A stretch of DNA of 64,000 nt, taken from NCBI GenBank assembly GCA_904501925.1, contig CAJGCO010000002.1, positions 32,693-96,692 on the forward strand. Reading direction: 5' to 3'. The translations under genes and the position numbers were made by a program. Within the stretch, counting starts at the first letter, position 1, and every line of letters begins with the position of its first letter. Positions 1-8,054 of this stretch are shown piece by piece. The notes under the pieces were generated by a model. It did no database searches. It was not told where the DNA came from and saw only the letters and a program-made list of their open reading frames with translations. This DNA is from an uncultured Alphaproteobacteria bacterium. Lineage in GTDB: Bacteria; Pseudomonadota; Alphaproteobacteria; RF32; CAG-239.

Positions 1-419
1 TTGATATATCTCCAAAGTCTTTAGAAATAGCACGCCAAAATGCATATGAGTTAAAGGTTGATGATAAGGTGGAGTTTTTAGAAGGTAGTTGGAATGATAT
101 ACAATTTACTTCGCAATATGATGTTATTGTTAGTAATCCACCATATATCCCAACCAAAGAAATTGAAGATTTGGATGTTGAAGTAAAAAAATATGATCCA
201 ATGCATGCTCTTGATGGTGGTGCAGATGGATTAGATTGTTATCGCCAAATAGCTAAAATTTCATATGATTTACTAAAAAAAGATGGATATATCTTTCTAG
301 AAGTAGGGTATAATCAAGCAGAAATTGTAAATGAAATTTTTAAACAAAGTAAATTCATACCATATGAAATTGTAAAGGATTTATCATCAATAAATAGGTG
401 TGTTATCCTAAAAAAATAG
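1..419 (+). CDS. prmC: Release factor glutamine N5-methyltransferase, C-terminal part
   Basis: The reading frame is open from base 3 and has no start in the window, so the gene is cut by the left edge. The product methylates the glutamine of the GGQ motif in release factors RF1 and RF2, using S-adenosylmethionine. The family signature NPPY lies in the segment SNPPYIP, followed by the usual methyltransferase C-terminal strands. The visible part is about 138 residues, roughly half of a normal PrmC. A DUF4167 gene follows, which is the usual prfA-prmC-DUF4167 order of alphaproteobacteria. Identification is firm; the first half cannot be judged. Confidence 0.93.
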   Translation, partial: DISPKSLEIARQNAYELKVDDKVEFLEGSWNDIQFTSQYDVIVSNPPYIPTKEIEDLDVEVKKYDPMHALDGGADGLDCYRQIAKISYDLLKKDGYIFLEVGYNQAEIVNEIFKQSKFIPYEIVKDLSSINRCVILKK

Positions 420-549
420 GTTGCAAAAATAAAAATAATAATTATTATAATCAGTAAGAGTGTATAATAAAAGGTGAGCACTCAATATCAATTCCATTTT
501 TTTTAATTTAGTATTTTGGCAATGCGATTTGTCATGAATGAAGGAATAT

Positions 550-1053
550 ATGAAAAAGCAAAATAATAGATATCGTAATGGTAACAATAATAATGGTTAC
601 ACATTAAATTATAAATTTGACAGTGTTAGTATTGCCGGAAAAGTAAGTGGTACAGCTCTAGATTTAATTCGCCGTTATAATGATTTGGCTAAAGAGGCGC
701 AAAGTTGTGGTGATTATGTTGAGATGGAAATATATCGTCAATATGCAGAACATTATCGTAAAATTGTAACAGATATAAATGAACGTCGCCAAAATCGTTA
801 TGAAAATCAAAATAATAAAGTAGAAGAAGTAGAGCAAAATTCAATACAAGAAAATGCAGAAATTCAAGTAGAAGAAAACATAAAGCAAGAGCCAGTAGAA
901 GTTGAAGCAGCTCCAAATGGTTATGTAGAAACTCTTCCAGCAACAGAAAATATAAAAAGTTTTGAAGTTGTTGAAATTAAAGAAACTCAAGAAGAAAAAA
1001 CAGATAAACCTAAAAGAACATATCGTCGTCGTACTAAAACTGCAGAAAATTAG
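550..1053 (+). CDS. DUF4167 domain protein
   Basis: The N-terminal 80 residues match the DUF4167 pattern: an Asn/Arg/Gly-rich start, then a helical segment with an RRYNDLAKEA-type motif and an AEHYRKI motif. The rest is acidic and low in complexity, rich in Glu, Val and Gln, and ends in a basic RRRTK tail that could bind nucleic acid. DUF4167 is largely an alphaproteobacterial family of unknown function, normally next to prmC as here. I chose the ATG at 550 because AAGGAA at 541-546 precedes it; the longer start at 538 has no ribosome binding site. Confidence 0.85.
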   Translation: MKKQNNRYRNGNNNNGYTLNYKFDSVSIAGKVSGTALDLIRRYNDLAKEAQSCGDYVEMEIYRQYAEHYRKIVTDINERRQNRYENQNNKVEEVEQNSIQENAEIQVEENIKQEPVEVEAAPNGYVETLPATENIKSFEVVEIKETQEEKTDKPKRTYRRRTKTAEN

Positions 1054-1085
1054 TATTATAAGTATTCTAAAAGGGGAGGTTTGTG

Positions 1086-2210
1086 ATGCCTATGGTGCTA
1101 GCTTTTGCAATTGTAGCTATATCCGTAATTGCCATAACGTTTAAAACTTATGTTGGTTATGGAGAGTATAGTGTTATTACAAAAATATCATTTTTAATGT
1201 TTTTGATATTTGGTTGGTGTTCTCCGTTTATAGTATTTAGTTTGCGCCATAGTCATGATGCAAATCAATTTTTGATAAAGTTTTTGTATTTTATATTTGG
1301 ATTTGTTTTCTTTTTATTTGTAATCAGTATGATAAGGGATTTTGTTTGGTTTTTAGTTGAGATTTCTAAAAAGATTCCTTTAGAAAATATGAATAATCCC
1401 ATTTTATTAAAAAAGATAAATGTTATAACAATTTTAGTAAGTTTGTTAATTTGCTTTTATGGTGTATATGAGGCAGAAAGAGATGCTAGAATTAAGACAT
1501 ATGATGTTGTAAATTCAAAAATAAAAGAAGATACCAAAATTGTAATGCTTACAGATTTACATATAGATACGAGTGTAAGTGTTAAATATGTTAAAAATCT
1601 TGTAAATAGAGTTAATTCGCTAAATGCTGATATAATAACAATTGTAGGTGATGTTGTTGATAGTTCTCCTCATTATATAGAAAGACAATTAAATGAATTA
1701 GCTAAATTAAAAGCAAGATATGGGGTGTATGTTGTCGCAGGAAATCATGAATATTATTCAGGTGGAATAGGGGTGTATTCTATAAAGTTTAAACAATTAG
1801 GATTTAATTTTTTAGTTAATGAAGGTCAAAAGATAGGTAATACTGGAATATATATAGCAGGAATTTCTGATATCAACGCATCATTATATAGTTCAAATAA
1901 AGTTGATGCTCTAAAAGCAATTAAAGATGCAGAGCAATCTGATTATGTAATAATGTTATCTCATACTCCTAAAGTTGCATCAGGTTTAACATCAAATAAT
2001 GTTGATATAATTTTATCTGGTCATACTCATGGTGGTCAAATGTTCCCATTTCATTATTTTGTAAAACAGGCAAATGAAAATAGGTTGGCTGGTTTTTATA
2101 ATATAAACGGAGTTAATATGTATATTTCTAGAGGAACAAGATATTGGGGGCCACCAATGCGAGTATTGGCACCATCAGAAATAACAATATTTAATATGAA
2201 ATCAAAATAA
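1086..2210 (+). CDS. Membrane-anchored calcineurin-like metallophosphoesterase (YkuE/YaeI type)
   Basis: The N-terminal 130 residues hold four or more hydrophobic segments. A cytosolic-type metallophosphoesterase domain follows, with all expected metal motifs: TDLHID (Asp157, His159), GD near 189, GNHE near 219-222, SHTPK, and SGHTHGGQ near the end. Relatives such as YaeI hydrolyse lipid or nucleotide phosphodiesters; the substrate here is unknown. The start ATG at 1086 has GGAGG six bases upstream; a GTG at 1083 is also in frame but too close. It follows the DUF4167 gene by 32 bases and is probably cotranscribed. A terminator follows. Confidence 0.88.
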   Translation: MPMVLAFAIVAISVIAITFKTYVGYGEYSVITKISFLMFLIFGWCSPFIVFSLRHSHDANQFLIKFLYFIFGFVFFLFVISMIRDFVWFLVEISKKIPLENMNNPILLKKINVITILVSLLICFYGVYEAERDARIKTYDVVNSKIKEDTKIVMLTDLHIDTSVSVKYVKNLVNRVNSLNADIITIVGDVVDSSPHYIERQLNELAKLKARYGVYVVAGNHEYYSGGIGVYSIKFKQLGFNFLVNEGQKIGNTGIYIAGISDINASLYSSNKVDALKAIKDAEQSDYVIMLSHTPKVASGLTSNNVDIILSGHTHGGQMFPFHYFVKQANENRLAGFYNINGVNMYISRGTRYWGPPMRVLAPSEITIFNMKSK

Positions 2211-2220
2211 AAAACACATA

Positions 2221-2253
2221 AAAAAACCCACTTAAATCCAGTGGGCTTTTTTT
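2221..2253. terminator. Bidirectional intrinsic terminator
   Basis: Inverted repeat CCCACT/AGTGGG (2227-2232, 2240-2245) has an A run on its left and a T run on its right. It can stop the phosphoesterase transcript and, on the minus strand, the convergent rplS operon. Confidence 0.9.
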
Positions 2254-2273
2254 ATAAACCTATGAGCAAAGTC

Positions 2274-2660
2274 TTAGTTTGCGTTCTTAGCTTTTGCTTG
2301 AGCTGACAAATCGTCTGCAATACGAGCAGAACGACCACGTAAAGCACGTAAGAAATACAATTTTGCTCTTCTTACTTTACCGATACGTGTAACTTCAATT
2401 TTAGCTACGTTTGGAGAATATAAAGGGAATACTCTTTCAACGCCTTCACCAAAAGAAATCTTACGAACAGTAAAAGAAGAATTCAAACCATCATTTTTAC
2501 GAGCGATACAAACACCTTCATAAACTTGAATACGTTCGCGATCACCTTCTTTAACTTTGGTGTGAACTTTTAATGTATCTCCAGCTTTGAATTCAGGAAT
2601 GATTTTTCCTTCAGTCAATTTAGAGATTTGCTCTTTTTCAATATTTTCTAAAATGTTCAT
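2274..2660 (-). CDS. rplS: Ribosomal protein bL19
   Basis: The 128-residue protein has the L19 core, including the GDTLKVHTKVKEG and RERIQVYEG segments and the RRAKLYFLR signature. It sits at the 30S-50S interface of the ribosome. It is the last gene of the ffh-rpsP-rimM-trmD-rplS operon. Its length is slightly above the common 115 residues because of a short C-terminal extension rich in Ala and Lys. Confidence 0.96.
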   Translation of the reverse strand: MNILENIEKEQISKLTEGKIIPEFKAGDTLKVHTKVKEGDRERIQVYEGVCIARKNDGLNSSFTVRKISFGEGVERVFPLYSPNVAKIEVTRIGKVRRAKLYFLRALRGRSARIADDLSAQAKAKNAN

Positions 2661-2698
2661 CGTTTTACCTTTTTATATAAATTTTCTACCTTATACAC

Positions 2699-3391
2699 CT
2701 AACTATTTTTAGAATCAAGATAAATCTTAAATAAATCAGGTCGTTTCTGTTTTGTTGTATCTATTGCTTGTTGTTTACGCCAATCTTGTATTTTCTTGTG
2801 GTGCCCTGATAATAAAATATCTGGTACTTTTTTACCATTCCATTCAATAGGTCTAGTATATTGAGGGTATTCTAATAGGCAATTTTCAAAACTCTCATCT
2901 TCAAGTGATTCATTGTTTCCCAAAACACCCGGTAATAATCGAATCACAGAATCAAGTAAAATTTGAGAAGCTTGTTCGCCACCAGTCAGAATGTAATCAC
3001 CAATACTAACTTCTTCAATGTTATAAGCTTCTATAACTCGCTCATCAATTCCCTCAAAACGTCCACATATTATGGTTAAATTCTCTTCATTCGCTAGTTC
3101 ATGTGCTAGTTTTTGTGATAAAGGAACACCTCTTGGGCTCATATATATAATTCGCCCTGAGTTATAATTGTCCTCAATTGCGCGTCCTAAAACATCTGGA
3201 CGCATAATCATTCCAGCACCACCACCACAAGGTGTGTCATCAACAGACTTATGTTTATCAAGAGCATAATCCCTTATATTTACAGTATCAATCTGCCATT
3301 TTTTTTCTTCTAGCGCTTTACCTGTCAACGAATATCCTAAAAAACCAGGAAACATTTCAGGAAAGATAGTAAGAACTTTAACCTTAAGCAT
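2699..3391 (-). CDS. trmD: tRNA (guanine37-N1)-methyltransferase
   Basis: TrmD makes m1G37 in tRNAs and so prevents +1 frameshifting. The N terminus LTIFPEMFPG, the segment YMSPRGVPLSQ and the trefoil-knot motif YILTGGE are visible, as is GHHKKI near the C terminus. I start at the ATG at 3391, directly after the rimM stop in the overlap-like string TAAAATG, because this gives the canonical N terminus and a GAGG site upstream. A start at 3406 would overlap rimM. Product is 230 residues. Confidence 0.95.
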   Translation of the reverse strand: MLKVKVLTIFPEMFPGFLGYSLTGKALEEKKWQIDTVNIRDYALDKHKSVDDTPCGGGAGMIMRPDVLGRAIEDNYNSGRIIYMSPRGVPLSQKLAHELANEENLTIICGRFEGIDERVIEAYNIEEVSIGDYILTGGEQASQILLDSVIRLLPGVLGNNESLEDESFENCLLEYPQYTRPIEWNGKKVPDILLSGHHKKIQDWRKQQAIDTTKQKRPDLFKIYLDSKNS

Positions 3392-3392
3392 T

Positions 3393-3920
3393 TTAAGCGT
3401 CCTCATCGTCTTCTAAAAATACCATTCCGGTTGACGCAACAATAATATAACTCTCATCTAGATTTATTTCAGGAACATAAGTTTTATTAAAAGGTATCAT
3501 TTCTGTTTTTCCTGTTTTCAATTTGATTTCTAAAATATCACCAGCGCCAAAATTATAAAAACCTATAACCTTAGCCACTTCGTTTTTCTTATCATCAAAT
3601 ACTTTTAGCCCAACTAAATCAGTTTCATAAAAAACATCATCAGTAATAACTTCAGGTAAAACACCTCGAGGAGCATAAAGCTCAGTTCCAATTAAAGATT
3701 CAGCCGTTGTACGGTCATCAATACCTTTAATTTTAACTCTTAATAAATCCTTTGAGTGTCCAGTAACTTTTAAGCAAAACTTTCTTTGAGCATTTTTATC
3801 TTCAAGTTCACCATAGTTAGCAATATCCTTATCAATAGCTGTAAAGCTTTTAACTTTGAACTCGCCTCTTATGCCGTGAACACCAACAATTTTGCCCAAA
3901 CAAATCTTCTTTTCACTCAT
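3393..3920 (-). CDS. rimM: Ribosome maturation factor RimM
   Basis: RimM binds ribosomal protein uS19 and helps maturation of the 30S head. The N-terminal barrel motif GKIVGVHGIRGEFKV and the C-terminal PRC barrel (FYETDLVGLKVF, GAGDILEI, IPFNKTYV) are both present. Length of 175 residues is normal. It lies between rpsP and trmD, the standard order, and its stop codon nearly touches the trmD start. Confidence 0.95.
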   Translation of the reverse strand: MSEKKICLGKIVGVHGIRGEFKVKSFTAIDKDIANYGELEDKNAQRKFCLKVTGHSKDLLRVKIKGIDDRTTAESLIGTELYAPRGVLPEVITDDVFYETDLVGLKVFDDKKNEVAKVIGFYNFGAGDILEIKLKTGKTEMIPFNKTYVPEINLDESYIIVASTGMVFLEDDEDA

Positions 3921-3968
3921 ATAAGTTACCTATTTACAACATAAACTTAATTTATAATTTCAAAAGAA

Positions 3969-4376
3969 TTAAGCTTCAACGCTTTCTGTGGCAGCTTCAG
4001 CAGCAGCAGCCTCAGCAGCAGCAGCTTCAGCAGCTGCGCGAGCTTTTTCTTCTTTTTCTTTAATTCTTTCTAAAGCTTTAGCTTTAGGAGCAGATTTCTT
4101 TGGTTGGTTGCCAATTTTTGGAGCTTCACAAAGACCAAGATTTGCAAATAATTTTTGCAATCTATCTGTTGGTTGAGCACCTTTAGCTAACCAAGCTTTT
4201 ACTTTTTCTACATCAAGAACTAATCTATCTTGGTGATCTTGTGGTAATAATGGATTGAAAGAACCCAATTTTTCAATAAATCTACCATCACGAGGAGCTC
4301 TTTGGTCAGCAGCTACAACACGATAGTAAGGGTGCTTCTTTGATCCACCACGAGAAAGTCTAATACGAACTGTCAT
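3969..4376 (-). CDS. rpsP: Ribosomal protein bS16 with alanine-rich tail
   Basis: The first 80 residues are a standard bS16 (MTVRIRLSRGGSKKHPYYR, then FIEKLGSFNP). The remaining 55 residues are a Lys/Glu and then Ala/Glu-rich tail made of AAAEA-type units encoded by GCA/GCT repeats, lengthening the protein to 135 residues. Alphaproteobacterial S16 proteins often have such disordered tails. The repeated trinucleotides may vary in number between strains. Confidence 0.95.
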   Translation of the reverse strand: MTVRIRLSRGGSKKHPYYRVVAADQRAPRDGRFIEKLGSFNPLLPQDHQDRLVLDVEKVKAWLAKGAQPTDRLQKLFANLGLCEAPKIGNQPKKSAPKAKALERIKEKEEKARAAAEAAAAEAAAAEAATESVEA

Positions 4377-4416
4377 TTTTTTCCTTTCCAGTTATTATTG
4401 TTTATTAAATTCCGTA

Positions 4417-5802
4417 TTAAAACGGAAACTTGTTACCAAATCCGCCAAAAGGATTTCCTCCAAACGGATTTTTTTTCATTAAACGAGAAGATAAAGAGCC
4501 CAAGCCCCCCATCTTGCTCATTTGTTTCATCATAGTTGACATTTGCTCATAGGATTTAAGCAACTTGTTAACTTCATGAACCTCTACACCAGCCCCTGCA
4601 GCTATTCTTTTTTTACGTGAAGCTTTAATAATATCCGGATTATGACGTTCATTTTTAGTCATAGATAAGATGATAGCTTCTTGCTTTTTCATAATAGCAT
4701 CAGCATTGACTTGTTCAATTTGTTCTTTGTACTTAGCAAGACCAGGTAACATTCCCATAATGCTAGACATAGAACCTAACTTTTGCATTTGGCGCATTTG
4801 ATTTAACATATCATCTAAATCAAATTTACCTTTTAGCATTTTTTTTGCCATAGCTTCTGTTTCTTCACGGTCAATATTTTCTACAGCTTTTTCAACAAGG
4901 CTAACAACATCGCCTTTATCTAAAATACGACCAGCTAAACGATCAGCATGGAATTCTTCAAAATCTTCTAGTTTTTCTCCTGTTCCTAAAAACTTCAAAG
5001 GTGCGCCAGATATCATTTTCATAGAAAGAGCAGCACCAGCACGAGATGATCCATCAATTCTAGTTAAAACTAAACCAGTAATGCCAATTTTATTATTAAA
5101 TTCTTTAGCGACATTACAAGCTTCTTGACCGATTAACGCATCTGCAACTAATAAAGTTTCAGTAGGGTTAGCAATTTTCTTAACTTCTGCAACTTCGTTC
5201 ATCAAAACTTCATCTATTTGCAAACGTCCCGCAGTATCTAAGATTAAAACATCATATAAACCTTTTCGTCCTGCTTCAATTGCTCTCTTTGTTATTTCTA
5301 AAGGTTTTTGCCCTTCAATAATATCTAAAACATCAATATTTGCTTGTTTACCAAGTTGAGCTAGTTGTTCTTGAGCGGCTGGTCTATATATATCCAAAGA
5401 TGCCATTAATACTCTTTTGTTCTTTTTTAGTTTTAGAGCAATCTTTGCAGAGGTGGTGGTTTTACCAGAACCTTGTAACCCAACCATTAAAATAACAGCA
5501 GGAGGTACAGATTTAAAACTAAGCGATGTATCGTCATCAGCACCTAGCAAGTTAACTAACTCATCATAAACAATTTTAACTAATTGTTGATCAGGGCGAA
5601 TTGATTTGATTATTTTTTCGCCAACGGCTTTTTCTTTAACTTTAGTAATAAAATCCTTAATAATAGGTAGGGAAACATCTGCTTCAATAAGTGCAAGACG
5701 GATTTCTCTCAACCCATCTTCAATGTCTTTTTCAGTTATGATACCACGAGATCCTAACTTTCTAAAAACATCACTCAACTTATTTGTTAATGTATCAAAC
5801 AT
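4417..5802 (-). CDS. ffh: Signal recognition particle GTPase Ffh
   Basis: Ffh binds signal sequences on ribosomes and, with 4.5S RNA and FtsY, delivers inner-membrane proteins. The N domain (FDTLTNKLSDVFRKL), the G1 loop GLQGSGKTT at about 108-116, G3 DTAGRLQ, a TRID form of G4, and the Met-rich M domain ending in a Gly/Phe/Asn tail are all visible. ATG at 5802 is preceded by AAAGGAAA; an in-frame TTG one codon earlier is not needed. It heads the operon through rplS. The terminator-like element just upstream leaves very little room for a separate promoter. Confidence 0.96.
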   Translation of the reverse strand: MFDTLTNKLSDVFRKLGSRGIITEKDIEDGLREIRLALIEADVSLPIIKDFITKVKEKAVGEKIIKSIRPDQQLVKIVYDELVNLLGADDDTSLSFKSVPPAVILMVGLQGSGKTTTSAKIALKLKKNKRVLMASLDIYRPAAQEQLAQLGKQANIDVLDIIEGQKPLEITKRAIEAGRKGLYDVLILDTAGRLQIDEVLMNEVAEVKKIANPTETLLVADALIGQEACNVAKEFNNKIGITGLVLTRIDGSSRAGAALSMKMISGAPLKFLGTGEKLEDFEEFHADRLAGRILDKGDVVSLVEKAVENIDREETEAMAKKMLKGKFDLDDMLNQMRQMQKLGSMSSIMGMLPGLAKYKEQIEQVNADAIMKKQEAIILSMTKNERHNPDIIKASRKKRIAAGAGVEVHEVNKLLKSYEQMSTMMKQMSKMGGLGSLSSRLMKKNPFGGNPFGGFGNKFPF

Positions 5803-5837
5803 CAAGTTTCCTTTGCTTAAAAATGACCATATTTAAT

Positions 5838-5913
5838 AAAAAAAATCGCGTCAGTGTGCGAACCCTCGCTGACTGACGGCACTCCGTGGAGTGTATTTTC
5901 TTACCAAAAACTT
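5838..5913 (-). ncRNA. Candidate ~75-nt small RNA or ffh leader ending in a terminator
   Basis: Read on the minus strand, a transcript starting near 5913 would contain a small hairpin (CACTC/GAGTG) and then a strong hairpin with arms CGTCAGT (5872-5878) and ACTGACG (5849-5855), a second inner stem GCGA/TCGC, and eight U residues (5838-5845). The terminator ends only 36 bases before the ffh ATG. It could be an independent small RNA or an attenuated leader of the ribosome/SRP operon. It lacks the GGAA tetraloop region expected for 4.5S RNA. Confidence 0.5.
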
Positions 5914-5919
5914 GACATC

Positions 5920-5947
5920 ATAATATGTATTTATTCATAAGAGTCAA
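5920..5947 (-). promoter_or_regulatory. Sigma70-type promoter overlapping the gtrA end
   Basis: Minus-strand TTGACT (5947-5942), 16 bases, then TATTAT (5925-5920). It lies over the last codons of the upstream flippase gene and points toward the hairpin unit and ffh. Confidence 0.55.
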
Positions 5948-6341
5948 GTGTTTTTTTGTGAATAAAAACAAAATATTTACTAAGAATATAATTAAGCACT
6001 ATCACTATAGCTGTAATGACATATTTGGTTATAAATGGATGAAAATTTAATACTTCAACTAAAAAGAGAAGTAAAAAATACTCCAGAACACCTGTAAATA
6101 TACGAGCCGAAAAATATTTTGAAGCCTCTTTGCTTAAATCTTTTACACTATTACTCTTTGTCTTAAAAACATAAAATTTATTAATACCATATCCAAATGC
6201 TTTAGAAAAAAACATCGCAATTAAATTTGCATATCGTACTTTCATTCCATATATTACTAAAATTGTATATAACAATATATTTGAAATGGTTGTTAGTCCT
6301 CCCCCTACAATATAACGGAAGAAATCTTTATTTTTTAGCAT
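5931..6341 (-). CDS. GtrA-family polyprenyl-linked sugar flippase
   Basis: This 136-residue protein has four hydrophobic segments and the GtrA pattern: RYIVGGGLTT near the start, FGYGINKFYVFK in the middle and NYILSKYFVF near the end. GtrA proteins are thought to move undecaprenyl-phosphate-linked sugars across the inner membrane. ATG at 6341 overlaps the last codons of the methyltransferase gene and has AAGGAAG just upstream, so the two are probably translationally coupled. It is the last gene of the glycan operon. Confidence 0.85.
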   Translation of the reverse strand: MLKNKDFFRYIVGGGLTTISNILLYTILVIYGMKVRYANLIAMFFSKAFGYGINKFYVFKTKSNSVKDLSKEASKYFSARIFTGVLEYFLLLFLVEVLNFHPFITKYVITAIVIVLNYILSKYFVFIHKKTLDSYE

Positions 6342-6964
6342 TTTTCTTCCTTTTGCTTTGTAATAACCACAATCGTCCATACAAATAAATTGTATTGTGT
6401 TACTTTAATTGTTTTAGGAAGATTATTGATTACAAACTTTTTAAATCCCCAATAAGTCCAATGATTTATATGATCTATTGGATTTCCTAATCTTTTAATA
6501 TTTTTACCGGATGCTAAATTACCAAGGCAAAAAAATGGCTCGCTTGGAACTGAGAGTATTATATATTTTTTACATACTCTATACAATTCTCTTAAACCTT
6601 TTACTGGTAATGGAATGTGCTCTAAAACTTCCGTCGATATAACAACATCAAAACTATTATCTTCATATTCTAGAGAAGTAATATCTCCTGTGTCAAATAC
6701 TATAGGTCTTTGATTGTTTTTTTCAGTATTATATATTGCTTCCTTAAAATAATCAACTGCAGTTATTTTATATTTAGGAAAATTATCATATAACAAATTT
6801 GAGATAACCCTCTCTCCACATCCCCCATCTAAAATAGTATTCGGTGTCGATTTATCCATCTCCTTTACTATACAGAGTATTTTCTTTAAAAATTTATTTA
6901 GCATAAATATTTTTAGAGGATTTTTGGTATTATATTTTTCTATATTACCTATATTGTATTCCAT
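6335..6964 (-). CDS. Class I SAM-dependent methyltransferase
   Basis: About 209 residues with the Rossmann-type methyltransferase motifs: ILDGGCGER (motif I, SAM binding), FDTGDITSL (motif III region), FDVVISTEVLEHI (post-motif). This is the Methyltransf_11/23 type found in glycan clusters. The substrate is unknown; placement between a GtrB-like transferase and GtrA suggests methylation of a lipid-linked sugar or of the finished glycan. I start at ATG 6964, which follows the upstream stop in TAAAATG; two earlier in-frame Met codons would overlap the neighbouring gene. Confidence 0.8.
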   Translation of the reverse strand: MEYNIGNIEKYNTKNPLKIFMLNKFLKKILCIVKEMDKSTPNTILDGGCGERVISNLLYDNFPKYKITAVDYFKEAIYNTEKNNQRPIVFDTGDITSLEYEDNSFDVVISTEVLEHIPLPVKGLRELYRVCKKYIILSVPSEPFFCLGNLASGKNIKRLGNPIDHINHWTYWGFKKFVINNLPKTIKVTQYNLFVWTIVVITKQKEEKC

Positions 6965-6965
6965 T

Positions 6966-7922
6966 TTACTTTCTTTCATAAACTTCTTTAATATAAAGAG
7001 TATCGCTTGTATGTTTCTTTTCGTTATCAACTAATATATTAGCAATTAAACCCATTGATATAAATTGAGTTCCAATTAAAATAAACATAACACCAAGAGT
7101 CAATAAAGGTCTCGATCCTACGGAATACCCTAAAAACCACAGAATAGTTAAATAAAAACAAATTCCTCCTCCTAACAAAAATAACATAAGACCAATTTTA
7201 CCAAAAAAGTACATTGGTCTCTCATAATATTTAAGTAAAAACCAAGAGGATATTGCATCAAACATTCCCCTTAAATAGCGCTCATAACCAAATTTTGACT
7301 TTCCATATTCTCTTTTATGATGTGTTACACTAATTTCTCCTACTTTAAAGCCATTTCTTTGAGCTAAAACAGGAATGTAGCGATGAAACTCTCCATATAT
7401 CACGACACTCTTAGTTACTTCTTTTTTATACGCCTTAAATCCACAATTAAAATCATGAAGTGCAATCCCTGAAAATTTGCTAGTTATATAGTTAAATAAC
7501 TTTGAAGGCAATCGTTTTTCCAATGGATCTATACGATTTTCCTTCCAACCAGAAACCAAATCATAACCTTTATCTATTTTTTTAATAAATCTTTTAATTT
7601 CTTTAGGATCATCTTGAAGATCAGCATCCATTGTAATCACAATATCACCTTTAGCATATTTAAATCCTGCCTCTAATGCCTTTGATTTGCCAAAATTTTT
7701 TCTAAAGGTTATGAGTTTTATATCATGATCTTTATCTATGATACTTCTTATAATTTTTTCTGAATTATCTGTAGAGCCATCAGATATAAATACAATTTCA
7801 TGACTAGTTATTAGATTATCTTCTTTTATATCTTTAATACTTGTATTTATACTTTCAACAAGCGCATTTAACGAACCTTCTTCGTTAAATACTGGAATAA
7901 TTATAGATAATATTCTATCCAT
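6966..7922 (-). CDS. GT2 glycosyltransferase, GtrB/DPM-like, with C-terminal membrane segments
   Basis: The N terminus SIIIPVFNEEGSL is the classic GT2 opening. DADLQDDP supplies the metal-binding DxD, and two hydrophobic segments close the 318-residue protein. This architecture fits enzymes that load a sugar from a nucleotide donor onto undecaprenyl phosphate (GtrB, ArnC, DPM1). It pairs with GtrA two genes downstream. ATG at 7922 is preceded by GGAG; an earlier in-frame Met has none. Confidence 0.88.
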   Translation of the reverse strand: MDRILSIIIPVFNEEGSLNALVESINTSIKDIKEDNLITSHEIVFISDGSTDNSEKIIRSIIDKDHDIKLITFRKNFGKSKALEAGFKYAKGDIVITMDADLQDDPKEIKRFIKKIDKGYDLVSGWKENRIDPLEKRLPSKLFNYITSKFSGIALHDFNCGFKAYKKEVTKSVVIYGEFHRYIPVLAQRNGFKVGEISVTHHKREYGKSKFGYERYLRGMFDAISSWFLLKYYERPMYFFGKIGLMLFLLGGGICFYLTILWFLGYSVGSRPLLTLGVMFILIGTQFISMGLIANILVDNEKKHTSDTLYIKEVYERK

Positions 7923-8013
7923 TATTAAGCATCTCCCGAACATAACACAACATTAAGCTACAATATTAAAATTTAATTTTAAATTTACAATTCTATGTTA
8001 TGAACATCTTATA

Positions 8014-8034
8014 TTACATTTTATTAAAATGTAA
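8014..8034. repeat. Perfect inverted repeat, possible weak terminator
   Basis: Ten-base arms TTACATTTTA and TAAAATGTAA separated by one base, in the 132-base gap between the GT-C gene and the GT2 gene. It lacks a clean T run, so termination is uncertain. Confidence 0.5.
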
Positions 8035-8054
8035 GGTGCAATAATATATATAAT

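Noticed and set aside
689..943. Minus-strand Leu-rich frame opposite the DUF4167 gene
   Set aside because: It is the shadow of the Glu/Asn-rich coding strand.
4010..4050. Microsatellite or CRISPR-like repeat in GCA-rich stretch
   Set aside because: It encodes the Ala/Glu tail of ribosomal protein S16; units are short and coding. No CRISPR array was found in the window.
5806..5930. 4.5S (SRP) RNA gene next to ffh
   Set aside because: The GGAA tetraloop and the conserved asymmetric loop are missing, and the RNA would be too short.
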